From Mesotaenium endlicherianum (Eukaryota > Streptophyta > Zygnematophyceae > Zygnematales > Mesotaeniaceae): DNA of 64,000 nt. The DNA lies in the NCBI GenBank assembly GCA_009602735.1, contig WELA01000881.1:62001-126000 (forward strand). The letters run 5' to 3'. Both the position numbers and the translations under genes were made by a program. Below, one piece after another: positions 23,203 through 33,690 of the stretch (within the stretch, counting starts at the first letter, position 1; each line of letters starts with the position of its first letter). Below the pieces are notes generated by a model. That model had not been told where the DNA came from. It did not search any database and was given only the letters and a program-made list of their open reading frames with translations.

Positions 23203-24175
23203 GGCTGGCTGCTTGTCCCTCTCTTGCGTTTGTCGGAGCTGGCTGCCAGCCCCCTGCTTGCTTTTGTTGGGGCTGGCTACCAGCTCCTGCTTGCTTTTGT
23301 GGGACTGGCTGCCAGCCTCTTGCTATTTTAAGATTTTTGTTGGGGCTGGCTGCTTGCTCCTCTCTTGCGTTTGTTGTCACAGGCTGCTTGCCCCCTACTT
23401 GCTTTTGTGGGGCTGGCTGCTAGCCCTGAGCTTGCTTTTGTGAGGGCTGGCTGCTAGCCCCGTGCTTGCTTTTGTGGGGCTGGCTCCTAGCCCCTTACTT
23501 GCTATTTTAAGATTTTAGTTGGGGCTGCCTGCCAGTCCCTCTTTTGCATTTGTCGGGGCTGGCTGCGAGTCCCTCTCCTGCGTTTGTCAGGGCTGGCTGC
23601 CAGTCCCTTGCTTGCTCTTGTCGAGGCTGGCTGCCAGCCCTCTGCTTGCTTTTGTGGGGCTGGTCGCCACCCCTCAGCTTGCTTTTGTCGGGGCTGGCTG
23701 CTTGCTCCTGCTTGCTTTTGTGGGGCTGGCTGCCACCCTTGAGCTTGCTTTTGTCGGGCTGGCTGCTAGCTCCTGCTTGCTTTTGGGGGGATGGCTGCCA
23801 GCCTCTTGCTATTTTAAGATTTTAGTTGGGACTGGCTGCCAGTCCCTCTCTTGCGTTTGTTGGGGCTGGCTGCCAGCCCCCTGCTTGCTTTTGTTGGGGT
23901 TGGCTGCCAGCTCCAACTTGCTTTTGTGGGGCTGGCTGCCAGCCTCTTGCTATTTTAAGATTTTAGTTGGGGCTGGCTGCCAGTTCCGCTCTTGCGTTTG
24001 TTGGGACTGGCTGCCAGCCCCCTACTTGCTTTTGTGGGGCTGGCTGCTAGCCCTGAGCTTGCTTTTGTCAGGGCTGGCTGCCAGCCCCCTGCTTGCTTTT
24101 GTGGGGCTGGCTGCTAGCCCCTTACTTGCTATTTTAAGATTTTAGTTGGGGCTGCCTGCCAGTCCCTCTCTTACA
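23203..24175 (+). repeat. palindromic GC-rich minisatellite, right part
   Basis: This continues the array split by the Ty3 insertion, with the same GGGGCTGGCTGCCAGCCCC core and TTGCTATTTTAAGATTTTAG higher-order marker. It ends abruptly in the middle of transposase sequence, suggesting that array expansion or a deletion removed the first half of the gene. Confidence 0.93.
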
Positions 24176-24193
24176 TTTTGGAGCTGCTGTTGA

Positions 24194-25544
24194 AAGATAA
24201 AAGAGCTCGAGGGCATAATGGATAGCTTCAAGCACTTGGTCCAGTTTGTTGCAAACCACCACATGCCTCACGCTCTTTACCGTGAGCATGGGGCAAGGCT
24301 TGGAAATAATTTGGAGTTGTTGAAGCCAGGGCCCACGAGGTTTGCTAGTAAATTCCTTTGCTTGCAAAGACTCATCGTTGTGAGGGATACCTTACAAGCT
24401 ATGGTGTCTGAAAGAAGATGGTTTGAGTGGGCGGCAAAGAATGGTTGTGTAGGTGAGGTCACGGAGATTAGAGACCTAGTTCGCAACGATGAACTTTGGG
24501 AGCGAGTGAAGGTATGGATAGCTGTGTGTGAGCCGATCGTAGTTCTCCTTCGACTAGTTGACTCTCCACAACCTTCTCTCGGGAAGATCTGGGCTCCCAT
24601 GAGTGCCATTAAAGAGCATGTGCTTGAGGTTGAAGGACTCAAACCGACACAAAGAACCCAACTTAAGAAGGACGTGAAGGCTCGCCGGGACCAACTTCAC
24701 AGCCCCCTACATTCTGCGGGTAAAAGTCTATTTTGATGTTGCTCACCTTTCTTGTTCGGCGGCTGCTGTTCTCTTGCATGCTTGTTATTGTGAGTTGATC
24801 ATTGTTATTGTTATTGTGCTTGTTATTGTTATTGCTCTCTTTTTTGTGATGTGCATTGCGCTCTCATATACTGAGTGTGCTTCTTGACTTTGTTTTGCTA
24901 GAGGCTACTATCTGGACCCCGAGTTCCAAGACCATCAGTCTTGGGCAGTTGAGAAGTGTCTACTAACCGATTGGTCCAACGTGCGGAGTACCCTTGTCGG
25001 AGGGAGTGTGCTCGATCGAGCGTTGGTGGATCGAGAGTTGGCACTCTACCAGCAGAGCGGTGACATTTTTGGCGATGATGTTTGCAAGGCTAATAAGACC
25101 ATGATGCCTGCTCACAAGTGGTGGGAAACATACGGAAGTCATTGTCCTAACCTTCAGCTTCTTGCTATGAGAATATTGTCACAACCTGGTTCAGCAGCTG
25201 CATGTGAGAGAAATTGGTCTGAGTACGGGTTTGTTCATAGTCCGATTCGCAATAGGCTGCTCCCTACTAGAGCAAAGAAGTTGGTGTACGTGCATTCTAT
25301 GTTGAGACTTCAGGAGAAGAGCTTGGACTTCCTTGGACCAAGTGTTGGCGCCACTCCATGGGTTGAAGAAGCGGAGTTCTTGGAGACACCTGAAGAGGAG
25401 GGTCTCAATCTTGCCATGCATGCCTCGTTGAGTGAGGAACAGGAGATAGAGGTAGAGGATGAGGAGGTGGAGGAAGAGGAGGTGGAGGAGCGACCTAGTG
25501 TTTTAGCTCCAGGAAGAAGGAGGCTTAGAGAGATCGGTTACTAG
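24194..25544 (+). pseudogene. hAT transposase, C-terminal half (copy 2)
   Basis: hAT transposases cut and paste the element using a split RNase H-like core and dimerise through the C-terminal hATC domain. This copy keeps the second half in two exons. The first runs to 24719. A 184-base GT-AG intron spans 24720-24903, and the second exon ends at 25544. The intron splits a glycine codon, and the reading frame continues into YYLDPEFQDH. The hATC signature is clear (WWETYGSHCPNLQLLAMRIL, then ACERNWSEYGFVHS and RAKKLVYVHSMLRL). The C-terminus is Glu-rich. The BED finger and DUF659 present in copy 3 are missing; the minisatellite abuts where they should be. It is therefore a remnant, although these two exons are open. 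Confidence 0.9.
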
Positions 25545-25559
25545 ATGTGTCTGTCAGCT

Positions 25560-26500
25560 AACATATATGTAGTAGAGGTAGCATGTATTCTCACTCACTT
25601 TTTTTGGCTAAGTCACACTTCACTCTCTATTAAATTTGGCAATCATAAGTACTTCTTAGATCTTGTACATGCTTGTTCAGAGTTTGCATCTTCTTCACAC
25701 TTCTTCATTAAAGCTTATTGTACCCGATCAAAATGCAATGATATTGCTAAGCCTTCTTAGTTTACTAATTAATAAAATAGGAAGTACAAAAACAATGCTC
25801 TGCCTAGCGGCTGTCTCAGTGTTGGACTTTTGGTCGATAAGTCAAATTTCACTCACTCTTAAAAGTAGCATATATAGGTACTTCTTAGTTCTTATACATG
25901 CTTGTTTAGAGTTTGAATCGTCTTCGTACTTCTTCATTTAAGCTTATTGTACTCCATTAAGAAGCAATGATAATTCTAAGCCCTCCTTATTGAACTAATA
26001 AAATAATTACAAAGTACAAAAATATGCTTTGCTAAGCAGCCCTCTTAGTGTAAGACTTTTTGTGAATAAGTCAATCACTCTGAAACGGAGCATTCATAGG
26101 TACTTGTTGGTGGTTATACATGCTTCTTAAGAGTTTGAATCTTCTTCACACTTGTTCATTGAAGCTTATTATACTCCATTAAGAAGCAATGATACTACTA
26201 AGCCTTCTTATTGAACTCATAAAATAGTTAGAAAGTACAGAGAACATGCTCTGCTAAGCGGCCCTCCCATGGTTAGACGTTTTGTCGAGAAATCAAGTTT
26301 CAGTCACTCTTAAATATGGCATATATAAGAACTTCTTATTTCTTACACATGCTTGTTAAGAGTTTGAATCATGTATACACCTCTTCCTTCAAGCTTATTC
26401 TACTTGATAAGGTAGTAATGATACTCCTGACTGTTCTTGTTCAACTAATAAATCAGTTAGGAAGTACAAAAAACAGGTATGCTAAGCTTCCCTCCCTGAA
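25560..26500 (+). repeat. four tandem repeats of about 225 bp in the 3' part of hAT copy 2
   Basis: The marker AAGCTTATT recurs at about 25712, 25940, 26162 and 26391 (spacings of about 222-229). Each unit carries an ACATGCTTGTT segment, CTTCTTCA, a TAAGAAGCAATGATA-like block and TGCTAAGCGGCCCTCCCA. Units are AT-rich, diverged from each other and non-coding. Related units occur in hAT copies 1 and 3. Confidence 0.85.
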
Positions 26501-26588
26501 TTGGAACGATAAATGCCGTCGACATTATTCATGGACAACGGGTCATTTCATTGTCCAAACGAGAAACAGCTTACGTAAGATTCAGCGT

Positions 26589-26801
26589 GAGGCAGCGTGG
26601 TTAAGCATCGCTCCTTGCATACGGTGACGGGGGATCAAATTCGTTGGGTAGCGCCTGATACGTGAAGCGTACCATAATTCTTTCTTCTCAGTGGATAGTG
26701 AATGCTAACTATAATGCAACAAAGACCGCCCGGCTATAGAATCGTGCATGGCACTTCGGATAGCTCTCTAAATCCTGCACCTGGTGGCGGGAGTTCAACC
26801 C
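26589..26801 (+). other. two tRNA-like Pol III box modules in hAT copy 2
   Basis: The first module has AGGCAGCGTGG at 26589-26599 (A-box-like) and GGATCAAATTC at 26632-26642 (B-box-like). The second has CATGGCACTTCGGATAG near 26747 and GAGTTCAACCC at 26791-26801. They are degraded relative to consensus. They match in place and sequence the modules in copy 3 (33500-33690). Confidence 0.45.
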
Positions 26802-26929
26802 GACCGGTGACATTCTGATGGTATAGTTTGATCAAAATTTTGCTAATCTTCGTTTCAAATCGGGCAGTTCAAAAATTCCGAAAGCGCACGGATTTTTTTT
26901 TGCCATTTTGAACAGAAACAAAAGTCTGA

Positions 26930-27105
26930 CTCGACGTGGTATTTGTACACGTGCGACCGATATCAGACGTCGACGTCGTAGCTACTTGACGTCGACGCCG
27001 TCGTGACTTGGCGTACTAAGCGAATTAGTTCTTTTTTGTAAACACTGTACTAAGCGAACTAGCGTACTAGTCAAACTAAGCGTACAAGCGTACGGCGTAA
27101 CCTTG
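26930..27105 (+). promoter_or_regulatory. 3' subterminal motif array and terminal inverted repeat of hAT copy 2
   Basis: The last 175 bases contain GACGTCGACGTC-type palindromes, then repeated GCGTACTAAGCGAA and AAGCGAACTAGCGTACTAG motifs in direct order, then the inverted repeat ending CGTAACCTTG. The same layout is present at 4480-4633 and 33830-34001. In hAT elements such arrays bind the transposase. Confidence 0.75.
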
Positions 27106-27258
27106 CATGAGACAACTCTGAACTAGCACATTTTAGTTTTGGTAACTTTCAGTCTATGGACTCTCACTTACCATCCCACCCCATTTGGGTGCTATCATGA
27201 GCAGTCTAGGCAACGACGTCTAGAAGTGGTAAGACACCATAGGGCATGACAAGACACA

Positions 27259-27300
27259 TGGAGAGAGAGAGAGAGAGCGAGAGAGAGAGAGAGAGGGGGG

Positions 27301-27375
<75 letters not shown>

Positions 27376-27428
27376 NNNNNNNNNNNNNNNNNNNNNNNNN
27401 NNNNNNNNNNNNNNNNNNNNNNNNNNNN

Positions 27429-27482
<54 letters not shown>

Positions 27483-27560
27483 GGAGAGAGAGCAAGAGAG
27501 AGGGAGAGAGAGAGAGAGGGACACGGAGAGGAAGATAGAGCGAGAGAGAGAGGAAGAGAA

Positions 27561-27607
<47 letters not shown>

Positions 27608-27660
27608 GAGAGAGAGAGAGAGCAAGAGAGAGGGAGAGAGACAAAGAGGGACAGAGAGAG

Positions 27661-27717
<57 letters not shown>

Positions 27718-27720
27718 AAG
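27259..27720. repeat. (GA)n microsatellite with a 53-base sequence gap
   Basis: A long GA tract, with interruptions, surrounds unresolved bases at 27376-27428. Arg-Glu and Leu-Ser open frames through it are artefacts. The gap makes the local order less certain. Confidence 0.95.
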
Positions 27721-28340
27721 TGTAATGAATCAATTCCTTATTTATTTAATTAATTGCATGTATAAATACAACACTAAACAAGTGTTATGTCACTATACTG
27801 ACATGCGCGAGGTCATTTAAATGAATGTATGTCGATGTAATGCGAGTTTACTTACTTTCGCAAAAAATTTAGCAAGATGACGTTTGCATCTTAGTGTAGT
27901 TTGTTGAGATGTACATATGAGCTTTAGGATATATTATCAAGAAAGCTCGCTTGATATTAGTTAGTATACTTAGCTTCAGTACGCTGAGGATAGATATTTT
28001 CATTTAGATTGTTATTTGTAAATTGGCACATGTGACCGTAGTATACTGAAAGACGGGAGGTCGACTGAGATTTGGTAAACCGATGTCCTACCAGTGTGGT
28101 TAACTCTTGGGTAGGCGGAGCCGTCGTCAGTCAACTGAACGGTTAGGACTTTAGTCAATCGACCAATTGATATGGTCGTTATACCTAGATCCATGGGTCC
28201 CAACTTAACGGGTTTCCTACGAGATGGCGCACCTTGCGCCGTGGTCAACCAAATGGTCACTAGGTACATAGCAGGCTGGGATCTCGTGGTCTCTCATTCT
28301 GGACAGTAGGCTTTACAGTCGGACTCCTACTTGCACTTTT
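27721..28340 (+). mobile_element. LTR-like remnant distantly related to Ty3 family A
   Basis: It begins TGTAATGAATCAATTCC straight after the GA tract and later contains GTGGTTAACTCTTGGGTAGGCGG, close to a conserved block of the family A LTR. The middle is strongly diverged. No primer site or gag follows. The downstream sequence is hAT minisatellite, so the remnant is cut off there. Confidence 0.5.
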
Positions 28341-28352
28341 TGGGTTCGTTCT

Positions 28353-30335
28353 AACCAGCCCCGTGCTTGCTCTTGTCGGGGCTGGCTGCCAGCCCCTTGC
28401 TTGCTGCTGTTGGGGCTGGAGGCCTGGGCGTGCTTGCTGTATAGGGTTTAGTCTGGGCGGGCTTGCTTGCTGTTTTAGGGTCTAAGTTGAGGCTGGGTGA
28501 TGTAGTGCTTGCTCGTGTCGGGGCTGGCGGCCAACCGCGTGCGTGATCTTGTTGGGCCTGGCTGCCAGCCCCTTGCCTGCTTTTGTGGGACTGGCTGCCA
28601 GTTCTTTGCGTGCTATTTGAGGATTTTAGTCAGGGCGGATTGGCTGCCCCTTGCTTGCTCTTGTTGGAGCTGGCTGCCAGCCCCGTGCTTGCTCTTGTTG
28701 GGGTGGCTGCTAGCCCTTTGCTTGCCGCTGTTGGGGCTGGAGGCCAGCCCGTGCTTGCTGTTTAGGATTAAGTTGAGGCGGGCTTGCTTGCTGTTTTAGG
28801 GCGTGTGTGATCTTGTCAGGCCTGGATGCCAGCCCCTTGCATGCTTTTGTTGGGCTGGCTGCCAGTCTTTTGCGTGCTGTTTGAGGGTTTTAGTCGGGGC
28901 GGATTGGCTGCCCCTTGCTTGCTCTTGTTGGGGCTGGCTGCCAGCCCCGTGCTTGCTCTTGTTGGGGCTGGCTGCCAGCCCCTTGCTTGCTGCTGTTGGG
29001 GCTGGGGGCCTGCGCGTGCTTGCTGTTTAGGGTTTAGTCGGGGCGGGCTTGCTTGCTGTTTTAGGATCTTAGTTGAGGCTGGGTGTTGTCGTGCTTGCTC
29101 GTGTGGGGGCTGGCGGCCAACCCCGTGCGTGATCTTGTCGGGGTTGGCTGCCAGCCCCTTGCTTGCTGCTGTTGGGGTTGGCGGCCAGCCCGTGCTTGGT
29201 GTTTAGGGTTTAGTCGTGGCGGGCTTGCTTGTTGTTTTAGGGTTTTAGTTGGGGCAGGCTGTTGTCCTGCTTGCTTGTGTCGGGGCTGGCGGCCAACCCC
29301 GTGCATGCTCTTGTCGGGGCTGGCTGCCAACCCCGTGCGTGCTCTTGTCGAGCCTGGATGCCAGCCCCTTGCATGCTTTTGTGGGGCTGGCTGCCAGTCC
29401 TTTGCGTGCTGTTTGAGGGTTTTAGTCGGGGCGGATTGGCTGCCCCTTGCTTGCTCTTGTTGGGGCTGGCAGCCAGCCTCGTTCTTGCTCTTGTCGGGGT
29501 TGGCTACCAGCCCCTTGCTTGCTACTGTTGGGGCTGGAGGCCAGCCCGTGCTTGCTGTTTAGGGTTTAGTCGAGGCGGGCTTGCTTGCTGTTTTAGGGTC
29601 TTAGTTGAGGCTGGGTGTTGTCGTGTTTGCTCGTGTCGGGGCTGGCGGCCAACCTCATGCGTGGTCTTGTCGGGGCTGGCTGCCAGCCCCGTGCTTGCTC
29701 TTGTTGGGGCTGGCTGCCAGCCCTTTGCTTGCTGCTGTAGGGGCTGGGGGCCTGCGCGTGCTTGCTATTTAGGGTTTAGTCGGGGCGGGCTTGCTTGCTG
29801 TTTTAGGGTCTTAGTTGAGGCTGGGTGTTGTCGTGCTTGCTCGTGTCGGGGCTGGCGGCCAACCTCATGCGTGGTCTTGTCGGGGCTGGCTGCCAGCCCC
29901 GTGCTTGCTCTTGTTGGGGCTGGCTGCCAGCCCTTTGCTTGCTGCTGTAGGGGCTGGGGGCCTGCGCGTGCTTGCTATTTAGGGTTTAGTCGGGGCGGGC
30001 TTGCTTGCTGTTTTAGGGTCTTAGTTGAGGCTGGGTGTTGTCGTGCTTGCTCGTGTGGGGGCTGGCGGCCAACCCTGTGCGTGATCTTGTCGGGGTTGGC
30101 TGCCAGCCTCTTGCTTGCTGCTGTTGGGGCTGGCAGCCAGCCCGTGCTTGCTATTTTAGGGTTTAGTCAGGGCGGGCTTGCTTGCTGTTTTAGAGTCTTA
30201 GTTGGGGCTGGCTGTTGTCCTGCCTGCTTGTGTCGGGGTTGGCGGCCAACCTCATGCGTGCTCTTGTCGGGGCTGGCTACCAGCCCCTTGCTTGCTGCTG
30301 TTGGGGCTGGCGGCCAGCCCGTGCTTTTGTTGAGA
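28353..30335 (+). repeat. palindromic GC-rich minisatellite of hAT copy 3
   Basis: GGGGCTGGCTGCCAGCCCC units alternate with GGGGCTGGCGGCCAACCCC variants and CTTGCTTGCTGCTGTT-type spacers. The higher-order marker here is GCTGTTTAGGGTTTAGTCGGG. Unit sequence differs consistently from that in copy 2, so the two arrays have homogenised separately. Confidence 0.92.
29607..30026 (+). repeat. two near-identical 210-bp higher-order units
   Basis: The block starting GAGGCTGGGTGTTGTCGTG at 29607 repeats at 29817 with at most a base or two of difference, and the next block start is at 30027. This is a recent segmental duplication inside the minisatellite. Confidence 0.9.
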
Positions 30336-30458
30336 TTGCCTGCTCTCTTGTTTGCCTATTGTTGTGTTTTTGCTTGTTTATATGGCATTTGAATGGCATG
30401 TTGTTATGTCTCTTACAAGTTGTTACTGTACTTCATTATTGCAGGTTTCACGCGCATC

Positions 30459-32807
30459 ATGTCTCAACCATGCACTTCGTCTGGAGCATCGCTTGGTGGA
30501 ATGAGGGCGTCCACTGTAGCTTTAACCGCTCGTCTTCCCCCTAGGGCAATTGCTGCAAGGTCTGGTCCAGAGTGGGGCCATGTGACCATCGTTGTGGAAG
30601 CCAAGTCCAAGAATTCATATCCGAAGGTGAAGTGCAACTACTGCCCCAGGGAGTTTACCGGTGGAGTCACGCGGATTCGTGGCCATTTCACAGGAGGCTG
30701 TAAGGATGTTAGTCAGTGTGAGGATGTTCCCGATGAAGTTCTAGATCTCATGATTAGCCGTAGAAACCGTATGGCTAATTCTTTATTAGGAACGCGACGT
30801 AGGAAGAGTACAAGCTGCACGAAAGCGCGTGCATGAATGGGGTTGTGCAAGTGCTGGAGAGTCCCCCTCCTTAGGCAGGGAGTCAGGGCAAACCTCTATA
30901 AGTGACATGTTGCAGAAGATGAATGCTGATGCTGTTCATGAGACTGTCGTCCGTTTCTTCTGTGGCACTGGTTGCTCATTCAATGTTGCTCGCCGTGACT
31001 TCTTTAGGAACATGTTGGTTGCTGTCAGTAAGTACACCTTAGAAACGGGTCTTGTGTATGTCCCGATGAAGGATAAGCCTCTCAGAAGTACCCTACTAGA
31101 TAAAGAGGTGTCGAAGATAGAGGCTTGGGAGAAGAAACAAAAAAAGGGACTACCACAGATGGGTTGTAGCATTGTAGCAGATGGGTGGACCGATCCATGT
31201 GGGCACCCTCTTCTTAACGTGCTTATGGTTGTGGGAGGCACTGAAATGTTCATGGATGCTATCAACACTGAGGGTGAAAGAAAAACGGGTGAGTATATTG
31301 GTAGCCACCTGCTTGCGGCCGTGGAGAAAATAGGGGCCGATCATGTCGTACAACTTTGCAGAGACTCTGCAGCTAACATTGTAGCTGGTTGTAATGTGGT
31401 TCTTGAGAAGCACCCGCATATATATATTGGACGCCTTATGCTGCTCACATTTTGGACGTGCTGTTGAAAGACATAGGAAAAGTATAAGAGCTAGAGGGCA
31501 TAATTGATAGCTTCAAGCACTTGGTCCAGTTTGTTGCAAACCACCACATGCCTCACGCTCTTTACTGTGAGCATGGGGCAAGGCTTGAGAATAAACTAGA
31601 GTTGTTGAAGCCAGGACCCACGAGGTTTGCTAGTAACTTCCTTTGCTTGCAACGACTCATTGTTGTGAGGGATACCTTACAAGCTATGGTGTCTGACAGA
31701 AGATGGCTCGAGTGGGCGGCAAAGAACGGTTGTGTAGGTGAGGCTACGGAGATTAGAGACCTAGTTCGCGACGATGAACTTTGGGAGCGAGTGAAGGTAT
31801 GGGTAGCCGTGTGTGAGCCGATTGTAGTTCTCCTTCGACTAGTCGACTCTCCACAACCTTCTCTTGGGAAGATTTGGGCTCGCCTGAGTGCCATTACAGA
31901 GCATGTGCATGAGATTGTAGGACTCAAACCAGCACAAATAACCCAAGTTAAGAAGGACGTGAAGGCTCGCTGAAGGCAGCTTCACAGCCCCCTGCATTCT
32001 GCAGGTAAAACTCTATTTTGATGTTGCTCACTTTTTTGCTTGGCGGCTGGCGTTCTCTTGCATGCTTGTTATTGTGTGCTGGTCATTGTTTTTGTGTTTG
32101 TGCTTGCTATTGTTATTGCTCTCTCATTTGTGAAGTGCATTGTGTTGTCATATACTAAGTTTACTTCTTGACTTTGTTCAACTACAGGCTACTATTTGGA
32201 CCCCGAGTTCCAAGACCATGAGTCTTGGGCAATCGAGAAGTGTCTACTAACGGATTGGTCCGACGTGCAGAATACCCTTGTTGGAGGAAGTGTGCTTGAC
32301 CGAGCATTGGTGGATCGAGAGTTGGCGCTCTACCGGCAGAGCGGTGACATTTTTGGCGATGATGTTTGCAAGGCTAATAAGACCATGATGCCTGCTCACA
32401 AGTGGTGGGAAACATACGGAAGTCATTGTCCTAATCTTCAGCTTCTTGCTATGAGAATATTGTCGCAACCCGGTTCAGCAGCTGCATGTGAGAGAAATTG
32501 GTCTGAGTACGGGTTTGTTCATAGTCCACTTCGCAATAGGCTGCTCCCTACTAGAGCAAAGAAGTTAGTGTACGTGCATTCTATGTTGAGACTTCAGGAG
32601 AAGAGTTTGGACTTCCTTGGACCAAGTGTCGGCGCGACTCCATGGGTTGAAGAAGCGGAGTTCTTGGAGACATCTGAAGAGGAGGATCTCAATCTTGCCG
32701 TGCATGCCTCGTTGAGTGAGGGGATGGAGGTGGAGGAAGAGGAGGTGGAGGAGCGACCTAGTGTTTCCGCTCCACTAAGAAGAAGGCCAAGAGCGATTGG
32801 CTACTAG
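30459..32807 (+). pseudogene. hAT transposase with BED, DUF659 and hATC domains (broken)
   Basis: The first ATG in this frame after a splice-acceptor-like TTATTGCAG (30436-30444) is at 30459. The N-terminus has a BED-type finger (KCNYCPREF, then RGHFTGGC). DUF659 follows (GCSIVADGWTDPCGHPLLN, then LCRDSAANIVAGC), the usual first half of plant hAT catalytic cores. The middle region (SFKHLVQFVANHHMPHAL) matches copy 2. A 184-base intron spans 32005-32188, and the last exon has the hATC motif (ACERNWSEYGFVHSPLRNR). The gene is inactive. The frame shifts near 30785 and again near 31420, and stop codons lie at about 31484 and 31971. Intron position and length are identical to copy 2. Likely the former autonomous form of this family. 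Confidence 0.92.
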
Positions 32808-32929
32808 ATGTGTTTGTCAGTTAACTTGTATGTACTAAAGGTAGCATGTACATATTAAAGAAAAAAAAGGAGGTTGAGAAAATGAATATATTTGAAATCA
32901 ATTTTTTATGCCCTATGACTTCATGGAAT

Positions 32930-33370
32930 GTGGTACTTTGTGAATGACTTACATGGTATGGATTACCTCTAACTTCTTATGCATGCTTGCAAAGAGTATG
33001 ATTCATGTTTATACTTCTACATTAAAGCTCATTTACTCGTTTTAGAAGTAATGATACTCCTAAGTGTTCTTATTGAATCAATTGGCTAGTTAAAATGTAC
33101 AAAAAGCATGCTCTGCAAAGTGGCCCTCCCAGAAAAAGAGAGTACAAAAATAATCCTTAATCTATCTTCAATCACTCTTGAATGTGGCATTTATAATAAC
33201 TTCTTAGTTGTTAGACATGCTTGCTAAGATGTTGAATTATATTTATACCTCTTCATTGAAGCTTGTTGTACTCGACTAAGAAGTAATGATACTGCTCAAT
33301 GGTCTAATTCAACAAATATATAAGTTAGGAAATACAAAAAAGAACTTTGCTAAGCGGCCCTCCCAGCTTT
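32930..33370 (+). repeat. about two 225-bp repeats in the 3' part of hAT copy 3
   Basis: Two diverged units carry the CATGCTTGC, CATTAAAGC/CATTGAAGC, TAGAAGTAATGATACTCC/TAAGAAGTAATGATACTGC and GCNAAGNGGCCCTCCCAG blocks seen in the copy 2 array. They are non-coding. Confidence 0.75.
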
Positions 33371-33479
33371 GACATGATTGAATGTCGTCTAGATGGTACA
33401 TAAACAAAGCGCTTACAAGACATTTTATATAAAAACAAGAATGCGGGTTGTCGTAAGCTACTTATAGTGAAAAATTGGT

Positions 33480-33690
33480 AAATCGTCGCTTCCGGCAGCT
33501 GATGGCGGGGGTTCGAGCCCGACGGTTGGCGCCCGGGGCTCCGTTTTGTGGAAATCCGTGATTTCCTTTTCGCCAAGCGTTTTTGCCCTAATAAATACGT
33601 AATTATGATCGCGAAGTTATAAGAAACGTGCATGGCTGGTTGGGTAGTGTCTTATCCCTGCACCCGGCGGTGGGTGTTCAAATCCGCTTG
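33480..33690 (+). other. two tRNA-like Pol III box modules in hAT copy 3
   Basis: GGTTCGAGCCC at 33510-33520 is an exact match to the B-box consensus. The second module has TGGCTGGTTGGG at 33633-33644 (A-box-like) and TGTTCAAATCC at 33675-33685 (B-box-like) at normal tRNA spacing. No complete cloverleaf could be drawn. They may be tRNA-derived SINE pieces captured by the transposon, or internal Pol III promoters. Confidence 0.55.

Larger units (their letters stand above)
12025..27105 (+). mobile_element. giant hAT DNA transposon (hAT copy 2, about 15.1 kb with nested Ty3)
   Basis: The left end CAGGGTTACGCCGTACGC (12025-12042) and the right end (27088-27105) are inverted repeats matching at 17 of 18 positions. 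The flanking 8 bp are identical (CATGAGAC at 12017-12024 and 27106-27113). In order it contains a 5' subterminal region with GCGTAC motifs, a putative 5' UTR with a splice-donor-like GTAAGT at 12452, a palindromic minisatellite interrupted by a Ty3 chromovirus, a partial transposase gene, four 225-bp tandem repeats, tRNA-like modules and a 3' subterminal motif array. Without the nested retroelement it would be about 6.8 kb. The transposase lacks its N-terminal half, so this copy cannot encode a full enzyme. Confidence 0.95.

Noticed and set aside
28990-30150. Telomere-like TTTAGGG units in the copy 3 array
   Set aside because: TTTAGGG occurs once per higher-order unit, as part of GCTGTTTAGGGTTTAGTC, and not in tandem runs. 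It is not telomeric or interstitial telomeric DNA.
29262-30392. A 376-codon open frame through the minisatellite (and similar long frames at 12668-13030, 23519-24145 and 28826-29206, on both strands)
   Set aside because: Each is a translation of the tandem repeat, rich in Cys, Leu and Trp with no start context or domain. Open frames occur on both strands because the repeat lacks stop codons.
33625-33690. True tRNA gene
   Set aside because: A- and B-box-like motifs are present, but no acceptor or anticodon stem can be drawn, so it is reported only as a tRNA-like module.
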